DNA of 64,000 bases from Nepenthes gracilis (GCA_033239525.1 BSYO01000004.1:23226037-23290036), one strand, 5' to 3'; shown: positions 34,190-47,500, counted from the stretch's first letter. Translations and numbers: made by a program. Notes: generated from the letters alone by a model not told the origin.

Positions 34190-37100
34190 ATTATAAAGAA
34201 AGTATCTTAAATAATTTGATAAACTAAATGTTAAAAAAAATATTGCATAATTAGTACAAAGATGTTAGGAGACTGAGATGTTAGATCTAGTCATGAGGAA
34301 GACTATTTAACTTTGATGGCTATGATAATGGATCTTATAAATCATACAGTTCAACAGTAAGACGAGGATCATACGATAAACCAAGAATGTGGAAACCTAA
34401 GACATGTCATGATAGCTTTTGATCGTTTTATAAATGAAAGGGTCTTTGTATTACTAGGTAATCTAGATCCAATCAAAGCGGATATATGATCTATCGAGTA
34501 AAGAGAATATTTGAGGTGATTGATTACCCATAGGAGGAGAAAGTTAAATTTATTGCCTCTAAGTTGGATGAAGAGGCCGACCATTAATGGCCATAATCAA
34601 ATGTATTTTTGGAGAAATACTTTTTAACAAGCATTTGTGAATAAAATAAAACGAGTTCACTTTATTGATGCAAAAAATTGTTCAGTGACAGAGTACAATA
34701 CCAATTTTTTGAATTGGCTCATTTTACCCCACATGGTTGTGAATAAAGTAAGGAGGGTTACATGATTTGATCCAACAACTACTGCCCTTACGTTTATGGA
34801 CACTTGAATAAGTGTCTCATCGAGCCTACATCTTTTCGAAGGAGCAAGAGAGAGCGAAATTTCTTGAGAAGAATAATGTGAACCATGGAGGCTAGAGCTT
34901 GAGATTAGAGAGATCTCATTTGAAGTCGAAGTCACGGGATAAAGAAAAATCTATTGGAATTCGATTGTTGCTGACAAAGCTGCAATAGTCGAAGTCAATT
35001 TGCAACAATTTTCGGAAGTATCATGGAAGCCGCCCACGTTATTTCCGGTTTAGAGTTTGTTTCAATTATTACCAAGTTGGTCATATGATAAAAGAGTTTC
35101 CTTTTTTAGCCAATGCACATGGATTGAAAGCCTAATGTTTTAGGAATGACTTTTGTAATGGCCAGTAAAGATGCTCAAGCCAATTTGTCGATGGTAGAAA
35201 ATAATATGCTTATATTTAAATCTATAGCCAATGTGTTGATTGATTTGGGGTCTAGGTATTCTTTTGTGGCCTTCAATTGGTTATAAATTGCATTCATCTT
35301 GTAGAATTTTAGACTATACGTTAATAGTATCCACCTGGTAGGTAATTTTTTAATAACGGATATTGTGTATCATCAGTCTGTTGTCTAGATTAATGGGTTT
35401 GAGTTGTTCAAAAATAAGCTTTTATTAGGGATACAAGTTTGATATCATTTTTAGTATAGATTGATTAACGTGATATTATTTGAGTGTTAATTGTTTCAAT
35501 AAAAAAGTTTAATTTTATATTTCGGGTTATAAACCTTTTTAATATCAATGAATTGTTATAAAGGAGTTAGTATATTTGATTTTTGCTTTACACACATGTC
35601 ATTTGATATGAAATAGATTTAAAGTTTATCCTACTTATGTTACAATTGTTGGAAGGCACGATGAGCCTATTGAAGAAATTTTTGTAGTTGGAGAATTCGA
35701 AGATATCTTTTTAAAAGAATTGTCTGATTTGGCTCTAATAGGGAGATTAAATTTGCTATTAAGTTAGTGTTGGGATCCGAGCCTATTTTAAAAACACCGT
35801 ATAGAATGCTCCTTTAGAATTGAGAAAGTTGAATAAGTAGTTATACGAATTGTTGGGGTAATGATTTATCTAACCAATTACATCATTATGGAGAGCTCTA
35901 ATACTGTTTGTGAATAAGAAGAATGGATTGTTGAGATTATACATTGATTATTATGAGTTGAATAAAATCATGATTAAAAATAAGTATTCTTTACTAAAGA
36001 TTGATGATTTGTTTGATCATTTGCACGATAATCAGGCTTTTTCCAAGATTGATTGGCACTCGATATATCATTAATTGAGGATAAAGTGTGACAACCTATC
36101 TAAGATGACATTTCTGATAAGGTATGATCATTATAAATTTTTGGTGATACCTTTCAGTTTAACCAAAATGACTTTAGCATTTTTGGATCTAATAAATTAG
36201 AAATTTAAATCATTTTTAGATCAATTTGTAGTGATTTTTATAAATGATATTTTGATTTACTCAAAAAATTATAAAGATAAAATCCATTTCAAAATTGTCT
36301 TGCAGATTTTGATAGACATAACATTATTTACCAAATTAAAAAGGTGTGAATTTTGATTTGAAAAAATGTCATTTCTCCAACCTGTTATTTCTAAAGCAGT
36401 AGATCAGAAAAAAGTAAAAGTAATTGCTAATTGAGAACAACCAATAAATATTACTGAGGTTCGTAATTTACTTAGTTTATTCAGCTATTATTGGCGACTT
36501 GTTGAAAATCTTTTAAATATTTTTAGCTTTTTCAAACCGTTTGACCTAGAAAAAAAAGGTAGAATTCTATTGGAAAGAGTAATGTAAAAGAAGCTTCCAG
36601 GAATTGAACAGTCAATTGACTTCTATGTCTATTGTAGTATTTTTTGAAAGAATTTGATGTTTTATGATATATAATGATGTTTCAAATAAAGGATTAGATT
36701 GCATTTTAATACATGGTGGTAGGATGATTTCATATGGATCAAGGTAACAAAAGGTCTATGAGTAGAATTATTCTACTCATAATTTAAAATTTATCGCAAT
36801 TGTCTTTACTTTAAAGATTTATAAATATTATTTGTATGAAAAGAAATTTATAATGTATTTTGACTATAAGAATTGACAATACTTATTTTTTCAAAAAAAG
36901 AATTGAATATAAAGAGACGTCATCAAATGGTCTTATTATAATTAAGAGATTTAGTATCAATCGAAAAAGTCGAATGTAGTCATGGATACCTTGAGTCGAA
37001 AGTGATCGAGTATATAACTCAAATGATAATTAAGTAATGAAAAATATTTGACAGGATAAAAAATTGTAATATCTATTTACATTCCAAAAGTTTTAATGAT

Positions 37101-37960
37101 GATATTATCGTATTATCAAATATAACTATTAATTATAAAAAAAATAGTTCAAGACAAGCGATCCATTTTTTATTAAAATTGCAGAAGATTTGCATAATGA
37201 CTTGTGGGTGAATGTGAATATTCAAGCAGATTAAATTTTTTGATTTCAAGATTATATTTGTGTCAAAAAATTTACAGAAGAAATTTTGAACAAAATCCAT
37301 AGAGTTAAATATACCATCCGTCCAAGGAGCAATATGACATACCTTGATATAAAGAAACTCCCATACTAGAGGATTATGAAGTTAGAGATAGCAGTTTTTA
37401 TAAAAAGATATATTATTTATCAACCGTTAAAGCTAAATATTAAAAATTGTTGGGACTTTTATAACTTTTATTTATTCTTAATTGGAAATGAGAATATATT
37501 AATGAACTTTGTATTGAGATTGCTTAGGATGGAGGAATTATAATTCTATTTGAGTAATCATTGATCGATAAATAAAATTAGCACATTTTCTTTTGGTAAA
37601 AATTATATTTTTAAGAGACCGATTGACATAACTTTACATCAATAAAACTACAAGGTTGTATAAAATTTTAGTTTTAATTGTGTATAATTGAGACCTGAGA
37701 TTTGTAGTTAAAATTTAGGAAAGCTTGTATAGAGAATTGTGTATGAAATTAAAATTCAGTATGAATTGGGAATACGTTGGTTGAAAGATGAGACCAAATT
37801 TTATGCACCAAATTAATTACGTTGGTTGAAATATTTTGGAAAAATTATTTGTTTGAGAAAGTGACTTGGGAATACGAGAATGAAATTTGAGACAAGTGTA
37901 AAAACTATTTGTCCAATAAGGTTCATAAATTTCATGAATGAAATTTTATAAGGAGGAAGG
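34190..37960 (+). pseudogene. Gag-pol remnant of the chromovirus
   Basis: Recognisable in order: a gag-like segment; a zinc-knuckle remnant (VCFNYYQVGHMIKEFPF, about 35,050-35,110); a protease remnant VLIDLGSRYSFVA (about 35,228), where DSG is changed to DLG; RT blocks LFVNKKNGLLRLYIDYYELN (35,905), KNKYSLLKIDDLFD (35,975), YKFLVIPFSLT (36,135) and VVIFINDILIYS (36,225), where the catalytic FIDD is FIND; RNase H traces; integrase remnant KYTIRPRSNMTYLDIKKLPY-like (37,300); and a chromodomain-like tail FWKNYLFEKVTWEYENE (37,830). Many in-frame stops. Not functional. Confidence 0.85.
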
Positions 37961-37963
37961 AGT

Positions 37964-39819
37964 TGTAGCACATGAATTTTCAATTTATAGTTATGATGAT
38001 ATAATTATTATATATTGGATTAATGTAAAGAATATTTGTACAAATAAATTTTGAAAAAAATTATACTTTAGAGGAATTGGGTTTAGTATTTGATAGGCAC
38101 TTCAAGCGTATGTGTACATGAATTATACAAAGCATTCACGAATGATGAGCACTTTTGCTTGATTTGGGCATAATAGGTCATATTTAAAGTGTACCTGATG
38201 CAATGCTCGTGCATGCATATGCATAAGCATAACGTCTAATGTACGTTTGACCAATACTTGTTCACCACTTTGGGTATTTATATTCCTCTCGATTTGGCAT
38301 TTGTGTGGAAAAAAGGAAGGAGTGAGAAGGGAAGAAAAGAAGAATGACAGAAAGAAAATGAAAGAGATTTCAAGAGTATATTTACATCAATTTGGTAAAT
38401 CATTGAATTAAGGTAAAGAAATCTAAATTCATTCTTTAATTGATTATTTAAATCTTTTAATTTTACCTTTGATTCTTATATATATATATATATGTTATCA
38501 TTTTTACATAGTTTTTAAATATTATTACATATATATTTATTTTATTAAATAATTTAAAATTTTATAAAATATTATTTTATAATATTTAAAATTTGAATAT
38601 TAAAATTTTTGAATATCAAATTTTAAATATTAACTGAATATTTAAAAATATTATTTACTTTTATGAAAATGTTAGATATTTTAAAGGTTTATATCTTTAT
38701 ATTAAAATATTATAAAAAAATTATGAAATATTTGAGCATTTGATATTATATGCTATTTTCATGCAAGTATTTTACGATGGCTCCACTTTGTGATATGAAC
38801 AAATATTATACTTTCTTCCTTTTTGAAAAAGCTTTATGCATATGTTACAGTATCCTCTGTTTGGCAAAATGAGAGTTATTATATTTTGGATAGTTTATAT
38901 TCTTATTTGATCTAATATACTATATGCGTTTGAAGAACGCGTCTATCATCTGCTAGTGAAAAAATTAAAATGACATTTGACCTTATTTATAACGTAATAT
39001 AGACGGCTTATAAATGAATTTTAAATAGTAATATATGGGCCTAAAGTTACTGAGAATATAAGTAACTCGTTTTTTAAAGTTGTCATTTGATTACTCAGTG
39101 TACAATTCACCGATATAGGCATTTGGTTTGCATGTCTTTGGAGATGCCTAACATGTTTTAATCTTCTTATATTTTTCATATGTTTTGCATGCTTTGAATA
39201 TTTATTCCTATGCATATATATTTATAATTTTGTCTAAAATCATGGTATATTTAATGGGAATTAAATATTTTAGATTTTTACATGTGATTTATATTTTTTT
39301 CCTTTCATCTATTTTACCAAAATATTTCATTTATCGTACATATAAATACTTTATTGAGCATCAAACTCATATTTATAAATATTTTTTAAACCCTTTCAAA
39401 TTAATAAATAATAAATTACTATATAATTTGAACAAAAAATTATTGAAGACTTTTGTTTAGGTCATATTTGTAGTACTTATGGGTTGTTTTGGGTTCTATA
39501 TACTATACTGAATTTGTATTTTAAAGTTTCGTAATTTTTTTTGGACAGTGTGCTTGATGGAGTTAGATATGGTTTCATTTTTATATTACTTTGTATTTTG
39601 GTTGGATTTTTTTTTATTCTAGTGATTTATGAATTGAGCAGGTATAATATTATTTTGAGACTAAATAATTATAACCTATATTATTTATATTTAATTGTAC
39701 TCACTATAGTATTAGTACATAATGTCTAACTCGATTTTGATTATCAGTAAATGATTATTAATGGATAAATTGTATATTTAATGTTATTATTATTATCTAT
39801 TAGGATTGGGGTTGTGACA
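37964..39819 (+). repeat. 3' LTR of the chromovirus
   Basis: Begins TGTAGCACATGAA right after the polypurine tract and ends GGTTGTGACA. Parallel to the 5' LTR along its whole length, with many substitutions and small indels. Confidence 0.8.
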
Positions 39820-40595
39820 TTGAGACTGATAGTTTAAGTCTCAAGTTTTATAGCTTTAGTCTGAAAAACATTATGCTCAACCTGGGTCTAGCCCTACCTG
39901 GTATGAATTTTTTATACCATATGTGCTAATTATTCTCTTTAGTACAGCTGAAATATGTTTGAATACTTTGATTACATCAAAGTAAAAATGGATGTAAGGT
40001 CACATATTATGCAAGAGATTATTTTGCATGATTCGATCTAATGTCCATGTAAGTTACACAACAATTACTCTGTGGTCATACTAAGAATTCACATCTATGT
40101 GGGGAATTGAGTTGAAAATGGAAAAAAAAAATTACATTATTTTTGGGGATGTGAGAAGTTCTTGTGATCCTGGGTTAACATGGGAGCATGCCCACGGAAA
40201 ATCCTCAGCTCATACCAATATCTTTAATCATCATCATTAGATAAATTAATAATAAAGGAGAATGTTTCACTGTAGCTCGTGGGGTATGGCTATTAGTATT
40301 AATTATTCTGAGACAAAGGGAACAAGGTTAAGAGAATAGAGATGAACTTGGAAAGATTGAGTTGTTAGAAATAGAGAAAACAAAAAGAAAAAAAAATACA
40401 GTGGAAAAGAAAGCCACTGTTTGGGAACTTGAACCAGTAGAGGGAAATATTGATTTCTCTTCTTTTAAATGCTTAGCAAACTCTCTCCCATTGGCTTCTG
40501 TGGTCTGCTTTCTGAATGCCTGCGTCATCTGCAGCAGCAGCAGCAGCAGCAGCAGCTCTATTTGTTCAGAAGAACTTGCGAGAAAGTCTTCATCC
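39820..40595 (+). other. Upstream region and 5' UTR of the LAZY-family gene
   Basis: AT-rich promoter sequence, then a GC-richer stretch from about 40,420 that probably contains the transcribed leader. A (GCA)8 run lies at 40,531-40,556. An open frame continues upstream of the start in the same phase but contains no ATG, so the leader is taken as non-coding. The start of the chromovirus 3' LTR is only about 2.6 kb upstream of the ATG. Confidence 0.55.
40531..40556 (+). repeat. (GCA)n in the 5' UTR of the LAZY-family gene
   Basis: Eight uninterrupted GCA units, 40 nt upstream of the ATG. A candidate length-polymorphic leader repeat. Confidence 0.9.
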
Positions 40596-40603
40596 ATGAA
40601 GGT

Positions 40604-40643
<40 letters not shown>

Positions 40644-43600
40644 GGATGGAAGAGAAGGGGGAAAGTTTAAAATTGAAAGTTGTTAATGGATATAATGACT
40701 CTGATCAATAAGAACTCCATTTGCTTTGGTTATTGCAGTTCTTCAACTGGGTGCAAAGCAAGCTTAGTGCCAGACGAGGAAACCAAAGTGCAGATGCAGT
40801 TTCAGCTGCTAATTATGGTGAGTACTCTTACAGTTTTTCTTCTTTGGATAAATTTGTTGGAGAAATTGGCCACATAAAACACATTATTGTCTGGGTCAAA
40901 TTTCATATCATCACCCGCACTCTAACGGTGAGGATTTCATCCTAACAATTCAAACGGCTAAATACATATCATGTTAAAATCATCTAAATTAAAAATATAA
41001 AAAAACTGTAAAACAAAATAATTAAAAGTTTTCATTCTTCTATATAATAGTATTTGATTGAGACAGTTCAAATTTTTATACATTCTCCTAAAATTAAATT
41101 AGTATTAATTATGTTATTTACCTAAAAAGATTGTGTAGCTATGCATAAAAACAGTTTTAATAAGACCAACTTGGATTTTTTAGCAATTCAACGCATTAGT
41201 ATAATTTAATCAAATTTTCAGATATATGATACTATAGTTGTAGAAACGACTCAAGATTTCTATACTGAGGAAATCCTTCATCGAGGATTTGGCTCCTCTA
41301 AGGTTTTTTTTTTTCCTAAAATTTTGTAGAGTTTATGAATTTTCATTATTCATATCATTCATAATTGAGAGACAATACTTTTACTCAAATCACTATAATA
41401 TATGAATTAGTAGTTTGAAGTGATTGGCCAATTCTTTATATCATTTCTTACATGAATGTATATTTATCACCCTTTTTAGCTATACTCATTGCAATGTTAG
41501 CACTGCCAATTCATTTACTATAATATACGAGTAAGGTTATATATATCTGATTATTTTTTAATCTTATAAAATGAGAACCTGATAGTGTATCGTAATTTTA
41601 TCACACGTTATCCTTGCTCGCAAGGGCAAATGCACCCTTCGAGTTGTCTCCATTGAAAATGTTTTAATAAATAAAAAATACTTAAAATTTTATTAATACT
41701 TTTGATAGCTATAGTTTTGTTGTGGATGATTAGTTGATTTTTTATAGTCTATTATCAAAAACTAATAATATGATTATTTTCAATATTACCCCATTGAAAA
41801 TAATTAAAATCATAGAAATAATAATTTTGTCCTAACAATTTTTATAAAATCACTTTATCTGAAAAAAAAATAATAATAATCGACTCCTATTTCTAAAAAA
41901 GTATCATTTTTGATATAATCTAATTATTAAATTTAGTAAGGAAATTATTCTCTAACATTTATTTATAGAGCAATTTTATTTTACTAATCTATTAATAACT
42001 CATTTACAATATACTTTTTATATACGGACCTATTATAATTTATTTAAAAAATTAAAAAAATAAAATAAACTCCATATATTATAAATAAATTAGATAATTA
42101 TTATTTTTGGCTAATTTCGGATCAAAAAGATGGTTGGAATTATTAAGTCCTTTGTGTGCTAACTGCCATGCTACATAAAAATAAGGGAAGATTTGCATAT
42201 AAAGCAACTAATATGGAGTCTGATGCATTATTTTTAATTATATTAATTATCAATATCAAAGTCCTCGGGAATTTCTTCCCCATTTATTTAATAAATATTC
42301 TTAAGATTACATTTTTATCCCTCGTTCTCCCTCTCGTTGGGATGGATAAAGAGTGGGTTTGATATAATGATAAAATTATTAGATAATGATATAAAAATTA
42401 TAAATTTGGACACATAAGCATAGATTCGATTAATTTTTAAATCGGTAAAGTATTTTAAAAATAATTAATTAGTATATGTTAAATATTTATCACTTTTGAA
42501 CTGCACCGATGCGTACAATAGCATTGGGCTCGGAGCTAAAGTACAAAGTGCGCGCTGTGAGATACGAGGTGCGACTTGTGGGCTTGACAATTGAGCCCAC
42601 TTAACAATTTTATAAATATATAAAAATGTATATTATAAATTAAAAAAATTTAAAACACTCCACAATACCTACATAATAATAATAATAATAATATAATTAC
42701 TTCATACAAGATTACCTGAAATCCATTAACAAATATTTTTATAGTATTAAAGTGTATTTAAATTAAAATTTAATTCTAATTAAAAAAATCTTAAAGAGAT
42801 AGTCCACTCGAATAATTTATAATTAAAGTTTTGTATATTATAATTAAGTAGGTAAAAGGTTTCATATAATTCTATTAAAAAAACCTCTTCAATACATAAG
42901 TTAAAAATGAAAAAGCTATCAATACCTAAGTCAAAAAATGGGAAAAATAAAAACTATCAATAAAGAATTTAATTTTCAAATCATAGTTAAAGTTAGTTTT
43001 AGGCGAGATATTTAAAATAGCCTTGTCTAGTATAAATTCTCTTTTAAAACTCTAAAATATTAGATGATTTGTTATACTTGAAGCTATCGTATTTATATAA
43101 AATTTGAGGAGTCATTTTTCGTGTAAATATTGCTATTGGTTGAGTATCCACAGCCCTGGTATTGAATAACCTTTTACACGATATCCATCGAGCGTCACAA
43201 CAGTATTTAGTTAACTTCTATATTATGATTACTTTTTTAGAGTTTATCAAGTATAAATTTTGACATGTTAGGCATATTTTTTTGTTGTTAGGTAAGTAGC
43301 CAATGATTTTTATGGATTGGTTGGTTTGGGTCCCACGAACTTGGATAATAGTCTTTATATTGATTCATATTTACACCCAAATTTTAGTTTATTGTAGAAT
43401 TTCAATTAATTAATAAATTATGAGAATCAATTATTTAATTAGAAAATGTCACTGAGGGCAATTAAGCTCTATTGGCCGAAATACTTTTAAAATTGATTTT
43501 ATCTACACAAACGATTCAACTCCTTTAATCACTTACATTCATTATGGGTTTGAAGAAACTCAATAAATTTGACTTAATTAATTTTTATTGGATAAGTTAA

Positions 43601-46600
43601 TCTATATGTAATTAAAATGAATATAATAAATACAATGTTATTATTTTTTAAATAAATTAATGTAAAAATAAGCCATACTTTATTATTTTTATAACACCTT
43701 GGTTAATTTCTATTAGTGCGTATTTTGACATACTTTGAATATTTTAGCTATAAATAATGCACCCTAAATTTAAAAATAAAAAAATAAAAAAAAAACTTCC
43801 GTCCGTGTTTTTATTTTTTCCCCCGTTATACGCAGATCATTTGAAGGAAGGGCCCAAAAACGACGAGCTTGATGACTGGCCTCATGGACTCCTGACAATT
43901 GGGACATTTGGAAACGAAGATCTGAACATTAACCCTAAGACAGAACATGGAAAGGAGAATCCCTCCTCATCTCCAGACTTATCAGAATTCACACCAGAAG
44001 AAGTCGGGCAATTACAGAAGGAATTGACGAAGCTTTTGAAAAGAAAGCCAGCTGCCAAACAAAAGCAAGAAGAAGAAGATCAAAATCTACAACTTCCGCT
44101 GGACAGATTCCTCAACTGTCCATCAAGCTTGGAGGTCAGCCGTAGAATATCCAGCGCCGTTTGCAGCGATCCGGATTACAAAGAAGACGACATCGAACGC
44201 ACCATAAGCGTAATTATTGGTAAATGCAAAGAGGTACGAGCAGAGAAGAACAAGGAGATTGGGAAGAAATCGTTGTCTTTTCTTCTAAAGAAGATGCTCA
44301 TCTATGCTGGTGGAATTCCGCCTGCTCCCAGCTTGAGGGATCCTAGAATGGAGAAGGTATGTCCAAATCCCTATTCTCAATCATATTTGTAAAATATTTT
44401 TTGAGAAGATTCTACTGTGTATACTTTTTAAAAGCTATAGCTATTGGTTTTGGGATCCGGCCGACACGAACGTGAAGTAAATAATAATATTTAATATAAT
44501 TTTTTTAATTAAAAAATTATAAAATAAATTTTAAAAAATTTACTATAAAAATATTTGATCATAGATAACCATATTCGAGACTCCTTCACTATAACTCGAA
44601 TAAATAATTGTTAAATACAATTTTAAAAGAAAAACTTAACAAAAAAACAAACAATTAATCATTAAAATCTTCATCATCTTTTTGATTCATTCTCTTTGTT
44701 TATGCGGGGATCTTGTATTGAAAAATACTCTTAGATATATGGTCTAAAAATCATGTATGATTTTTGTATCTAGTGTCACTGCAAGTGATGTAGGGAAGGA
44801 AAAAAATAAGAAAAAGGAAAAAAAAAACAGAAAAAAAGAGAGATAAGAGGGAGAATAGATCAGAGAGATCGATAGAGACTAGAAAGAGAGGAGACTAAGA
44901 GGAAGAGGGAAAGAAAAATACAATCACTCAATATTTCATTCAATATGTCAAGCATATATCAAATAACAAAATTTAGGATCATTATATAGAGAAACTTTAG
45001 TTCTAAAATAATTTAAAAATAAATATAATTTTTAAACTAAATATAACATAACTTTCTAAAATAAAAAAATAAATCAAATAAAATATTTACTAATTAAATA
45101 AAATCAAACTCTACTAATTTAAAAATAAAATTAAATGAGAAATAAAATTAAATCTTTTCTAATTCAAAAATAAAATTAAATCACTTATAATTGAAAATAA
45201 AATAAAATCTAATTAAAAATAAAATTAAATTTCGTCATTTATAATATCCACATCAGTTCTTACCAAGTGGTTGGAACTCGACTTTATCGAATAAAACTTC
45301 TATAATTAATTTTTCAACCACAAGATGAGTAGTTACACAATCCTCTAGATAAGCTGACATTTCCAACACCACTTCATCACCCCATACATTTGGCAGTCTG
45401 CACGTCTGTTTGTACCCCTATCCAATGAAACAAGTACGTAAGGTAGTAGTACGTAATGTAAGCATGGTCATTCTACTCATAATAGTAGCTCCAACTAATG
45501 GCTGATTCTAGATTATTTTTGATTCAGGGAAGGGGTGCCAAGGAAAAGGCAGGAAAAAAGGAGAAAAATGATTAATGGGAAGGAAACAAAGTGAGGTTAG
45601 AAGTAGAATGAACAAAAGAGAAGAAGGATGATCACAATTTGATATAGGAAAGGGAAACTTTATCTGGTACCAAATTTGATGTAGGGGAGGAAAAAAGTAT
45701 GGGAGGGGAAGGAGAACAAAAAGAAGAGAGGTAGAGAGAGAATAGAGATCAGAAAGAGGGGTAGAGATCAGAAAAAGAGAAGACTATGAGGAAAAGGAAA
45801 AGAAAAGTACAATCACTCAATATTTTATTTAATTCATCAAGTATCTTCAAATAATAGAATTTAGGGTCATTATATAGAAAAACCCTAATATTAAGATAAT
45901 TTAAAAATAAATATAAATGTTAAATTAAATATGACATAATTTTCTAAAAAAAATAAAATCAAATCAAATAAAATCTTTATTAATTAAATAAAATCAAACT
46001 TTACTAATTTAAAAATAAAATCAAATGAAAAATAAAATCAAATCTCTTCTAATTTGAAAATAAAAGTAAATATAATTTAAAAATAAAATTAAATATCTTC
46101 GTCCATAATGTCTTCGTCAACACGTGTATATTTTAGGCATACATTATGCATTAAAAGTAGTACATGCCATGCACAAATGTTTTTTGTGCATACATCATAT
46201 GCAAATAATAGTACAAGTTGTGTAAGAACACCCTTCGTGCATATATCAAGTGTTTTTTTTTTTTTTTCCGTTTGAGGAAAATGTCTTCCATTCAAACGAA
46301 CCTCGTGCAAACTTTTAATGATTAGTATTGTTCTAATGTAGCTCATGCGAACATCGTACAAAAATGCCCAATAGCTCCGAAAATGAAAAGATGACTCTTT
46401 TAATTGGTGTGGAACTGATGAAAGAGTTATCCCAAATTCAACATTTGGTATTTTATCATAATAAAACCAAAAGGTTAGATATTGATTTTTCCAAGAGGCA
46501 TAATTGTCGAACTGTTCAAATAGATCTTGATTTGAACAGTGTTTCATGGCACGTAACTGATTAGAAGAGGTAAGTCTCTTCGTATTAAAATGTGTAATAA

Positions 46601-47500
46601 CTATATCTGTGGTTGGATTTGAAGAGACTAGAGAAGAGAAGAACTCCAAAATTTATTCTCAAATATCATATCAATATTAGTTGTTTTTCGCTCCATAAAA
46701 CAATCAAGTGTACATAATCCTTCTTATTGTTAAAGGTTATGGATTTGATTTGTTAGAGGAAAATTCAATTAAACATAGGCTTCATTATGTGCTAGTGTTA
46801 GTTTGTACGGACATACTTATACTTGCAAATGGTGAATATATTTTTAAAAAAGTGATATTGTAACAAGTCTTGGTTTCTTTATTTAAAATTTCAGTATTTC
46901 TGTCCCAAAATCTCCAACAATGCCAAATAGATTTTCGGTGCTAAATGGGTTGTTGCTGTCATACCTTTGTCTTGCTGAAGCTTTTGAGGACAATAATTAG
47001 AAAGAAGATTTGCCCACAAAATTATTCGCGTGCTTCATCCATGAAAAGATACATTGAAGACAACAGACAGACTCCTAAGCAAAGGAATGAGGAAGAAACA
47101 CAAGGAAAAGGGAGGGGAGCTGAAGGGAGTAAATGGGTCAAAACTGATTCAGAATGTGAGTGCCTTTCCTTTTCCTTTTTGTTTAGATTGTATTATTGAC
47201 AACAATGATAAAACGTTAGATTTTACTAAAGTCTAGTCAGATATATAACTTCGATTTTGTTATTTTACTCTTATTTCATGGAAAATTAATTGTAAATTTT
47301 GATTTCTGTTCATTTTTTTAATGCTATCACAACTAATATTACATCATCAACATGTTTAAGAAATACTTATCCAATGTATGGATCAAATGAGCGTATAACA
47401 GGAAGCAGTTTGAATCAAATATATGTGAGATAAGCTGATGGATGATGCCGTTTATGAATTTTATTACATTGTCATTGCAGATATTGTTCTAGAGATTTAA
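40596..47500 (+). CDS. DRO1/LZY: LAZY/DRO1 (NGR, LZY) family gravitropism protein, five exons
   Basis: Exons: 40596-40601 (ATGAAG only), 40739-40817, 43836-44356, 46981-47155, 47481-47500; 266 residues; GT-AG introns with matching phases. The tiny ATGAAG first exon is a family hallmark. Exon 2 gives FFNWVQSKLSARRGNQ (family N-terminus MKFFxWxQxKL). Residues 43-54 are WPHGLLTIGTFG, the most conserved family motif. FTPEEVGQLQKELTKLL, LPLDRFLNCPSSLEV, IGKKSLSFLLKKM and SKWVKTDSE follow in the known order. The protein ends YIVLEI, the conserved C-terminal segment required in LAZY proteins for binding RLD proteins. LAZY/DRO1 proteins act in statocytes to turn amyloplast position into asymmetric auxin flow, setting root or shoot angle; which paralogue this is cannot be settled here. 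The intron 3 acceptor (GCTGAAG|CTT) is less typical than the others. Confidence 0.93.
40604..40644 (+). repeat. (GA)n at the start of LAZY intron 1
   Basis: Almost pure GA repeat starting 2 nt after the donor GT, inside the 137-nt first intron. GAGA runs near plant start sites are candidate BBR/BPC factor sites; function not shown. Confidence 0.85.
40818..43835 (+). other. LAZY intron 2 (3.0 kb)
   Basis: AT-rich, with an (ATA)n run near 42,676-42,693 and a GC-richer patch near 42,505-42,600 of unknown origin. No coding sequence or complete element recognised. Confidence 0.6.
44357..46980 (+). other. LAZY intron 3 (2.6 kb) containing a short LTR-like element
   Basis: Holds the direct-repeat element at 44,786-46,119. 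After it, 46,120-46,240 has loosely repeated GTGCATACATxAT words. No exon is needed here, as the exon 3/4 phase joins directly. Confidence 0.65.
44786..46119 (-). mobile_element. TRIM-like or deleted LTR element in LAZY intron 3
   Basis: Two direct repeats, 44786-45255 (starts TGATGTAGGGAAGG, ends CACATCA) and 45677-46119 (starts TGATGTAGGGGAGG, ends TTCGTCA), flank about 420 bp of non-coding DNA. Both share ACAATCACTCAATATTT, ATTATATAGA and long AAATAAAATCAAAT stretches. On the minus strand, the sequence next to the 45677 end is TTTGGTACCAGATAAAG, close to the Met-tRNA PBS TGGTATCAGAGC, which suggests minus orientation. No convincing TSD or polypurine tract. Confidence 0.55.

Larger units (their letters stand above)
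32325..39819 (+). mobile_element. Old Ty3/gypsy chromovirus (Tekay/Del-like) with both LTRs
   Basis: The LTRs span about 32,325-34,170 and 37,964-39,819 (about 1.85 kb each). They share landmarks such as CATGATTTGGGC / TTGATTTGGGC, CATTTGTGTGGAAAAAAGG and the end GTGACA. A PBS (TGGTATCAGAGA, about 34,176) and a polypurine tract (AAGGAGGAAGGAG, ending 37,963) sit in the right places. The internal 3.8 kb holds zinc-knuckle, protease, RT, integrase and chromodomain-like remnants in order, all interrupted by stops. LTRs are strongly diverged, so insertion is ancient. A TSD was not recognised. Confidence 0.85.

Noticed and set aside
40362..40670. Ser-rich plus-strand frame through the (GCA)n run, in phase with the LAZY ATGAAG
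   Set aside because: Has no ATG upstream of the family-typical MK start (opens only at TTG) and reads into intron 1 GA repeats.
46089..46649. 186-codon minus-strand open frame in LAZY intron 3
   Set aside because: No recognisable domain, partly overlaps the direct-repeat element and a poly-A/T run, and AT-rich codon use; probably a chance frame.
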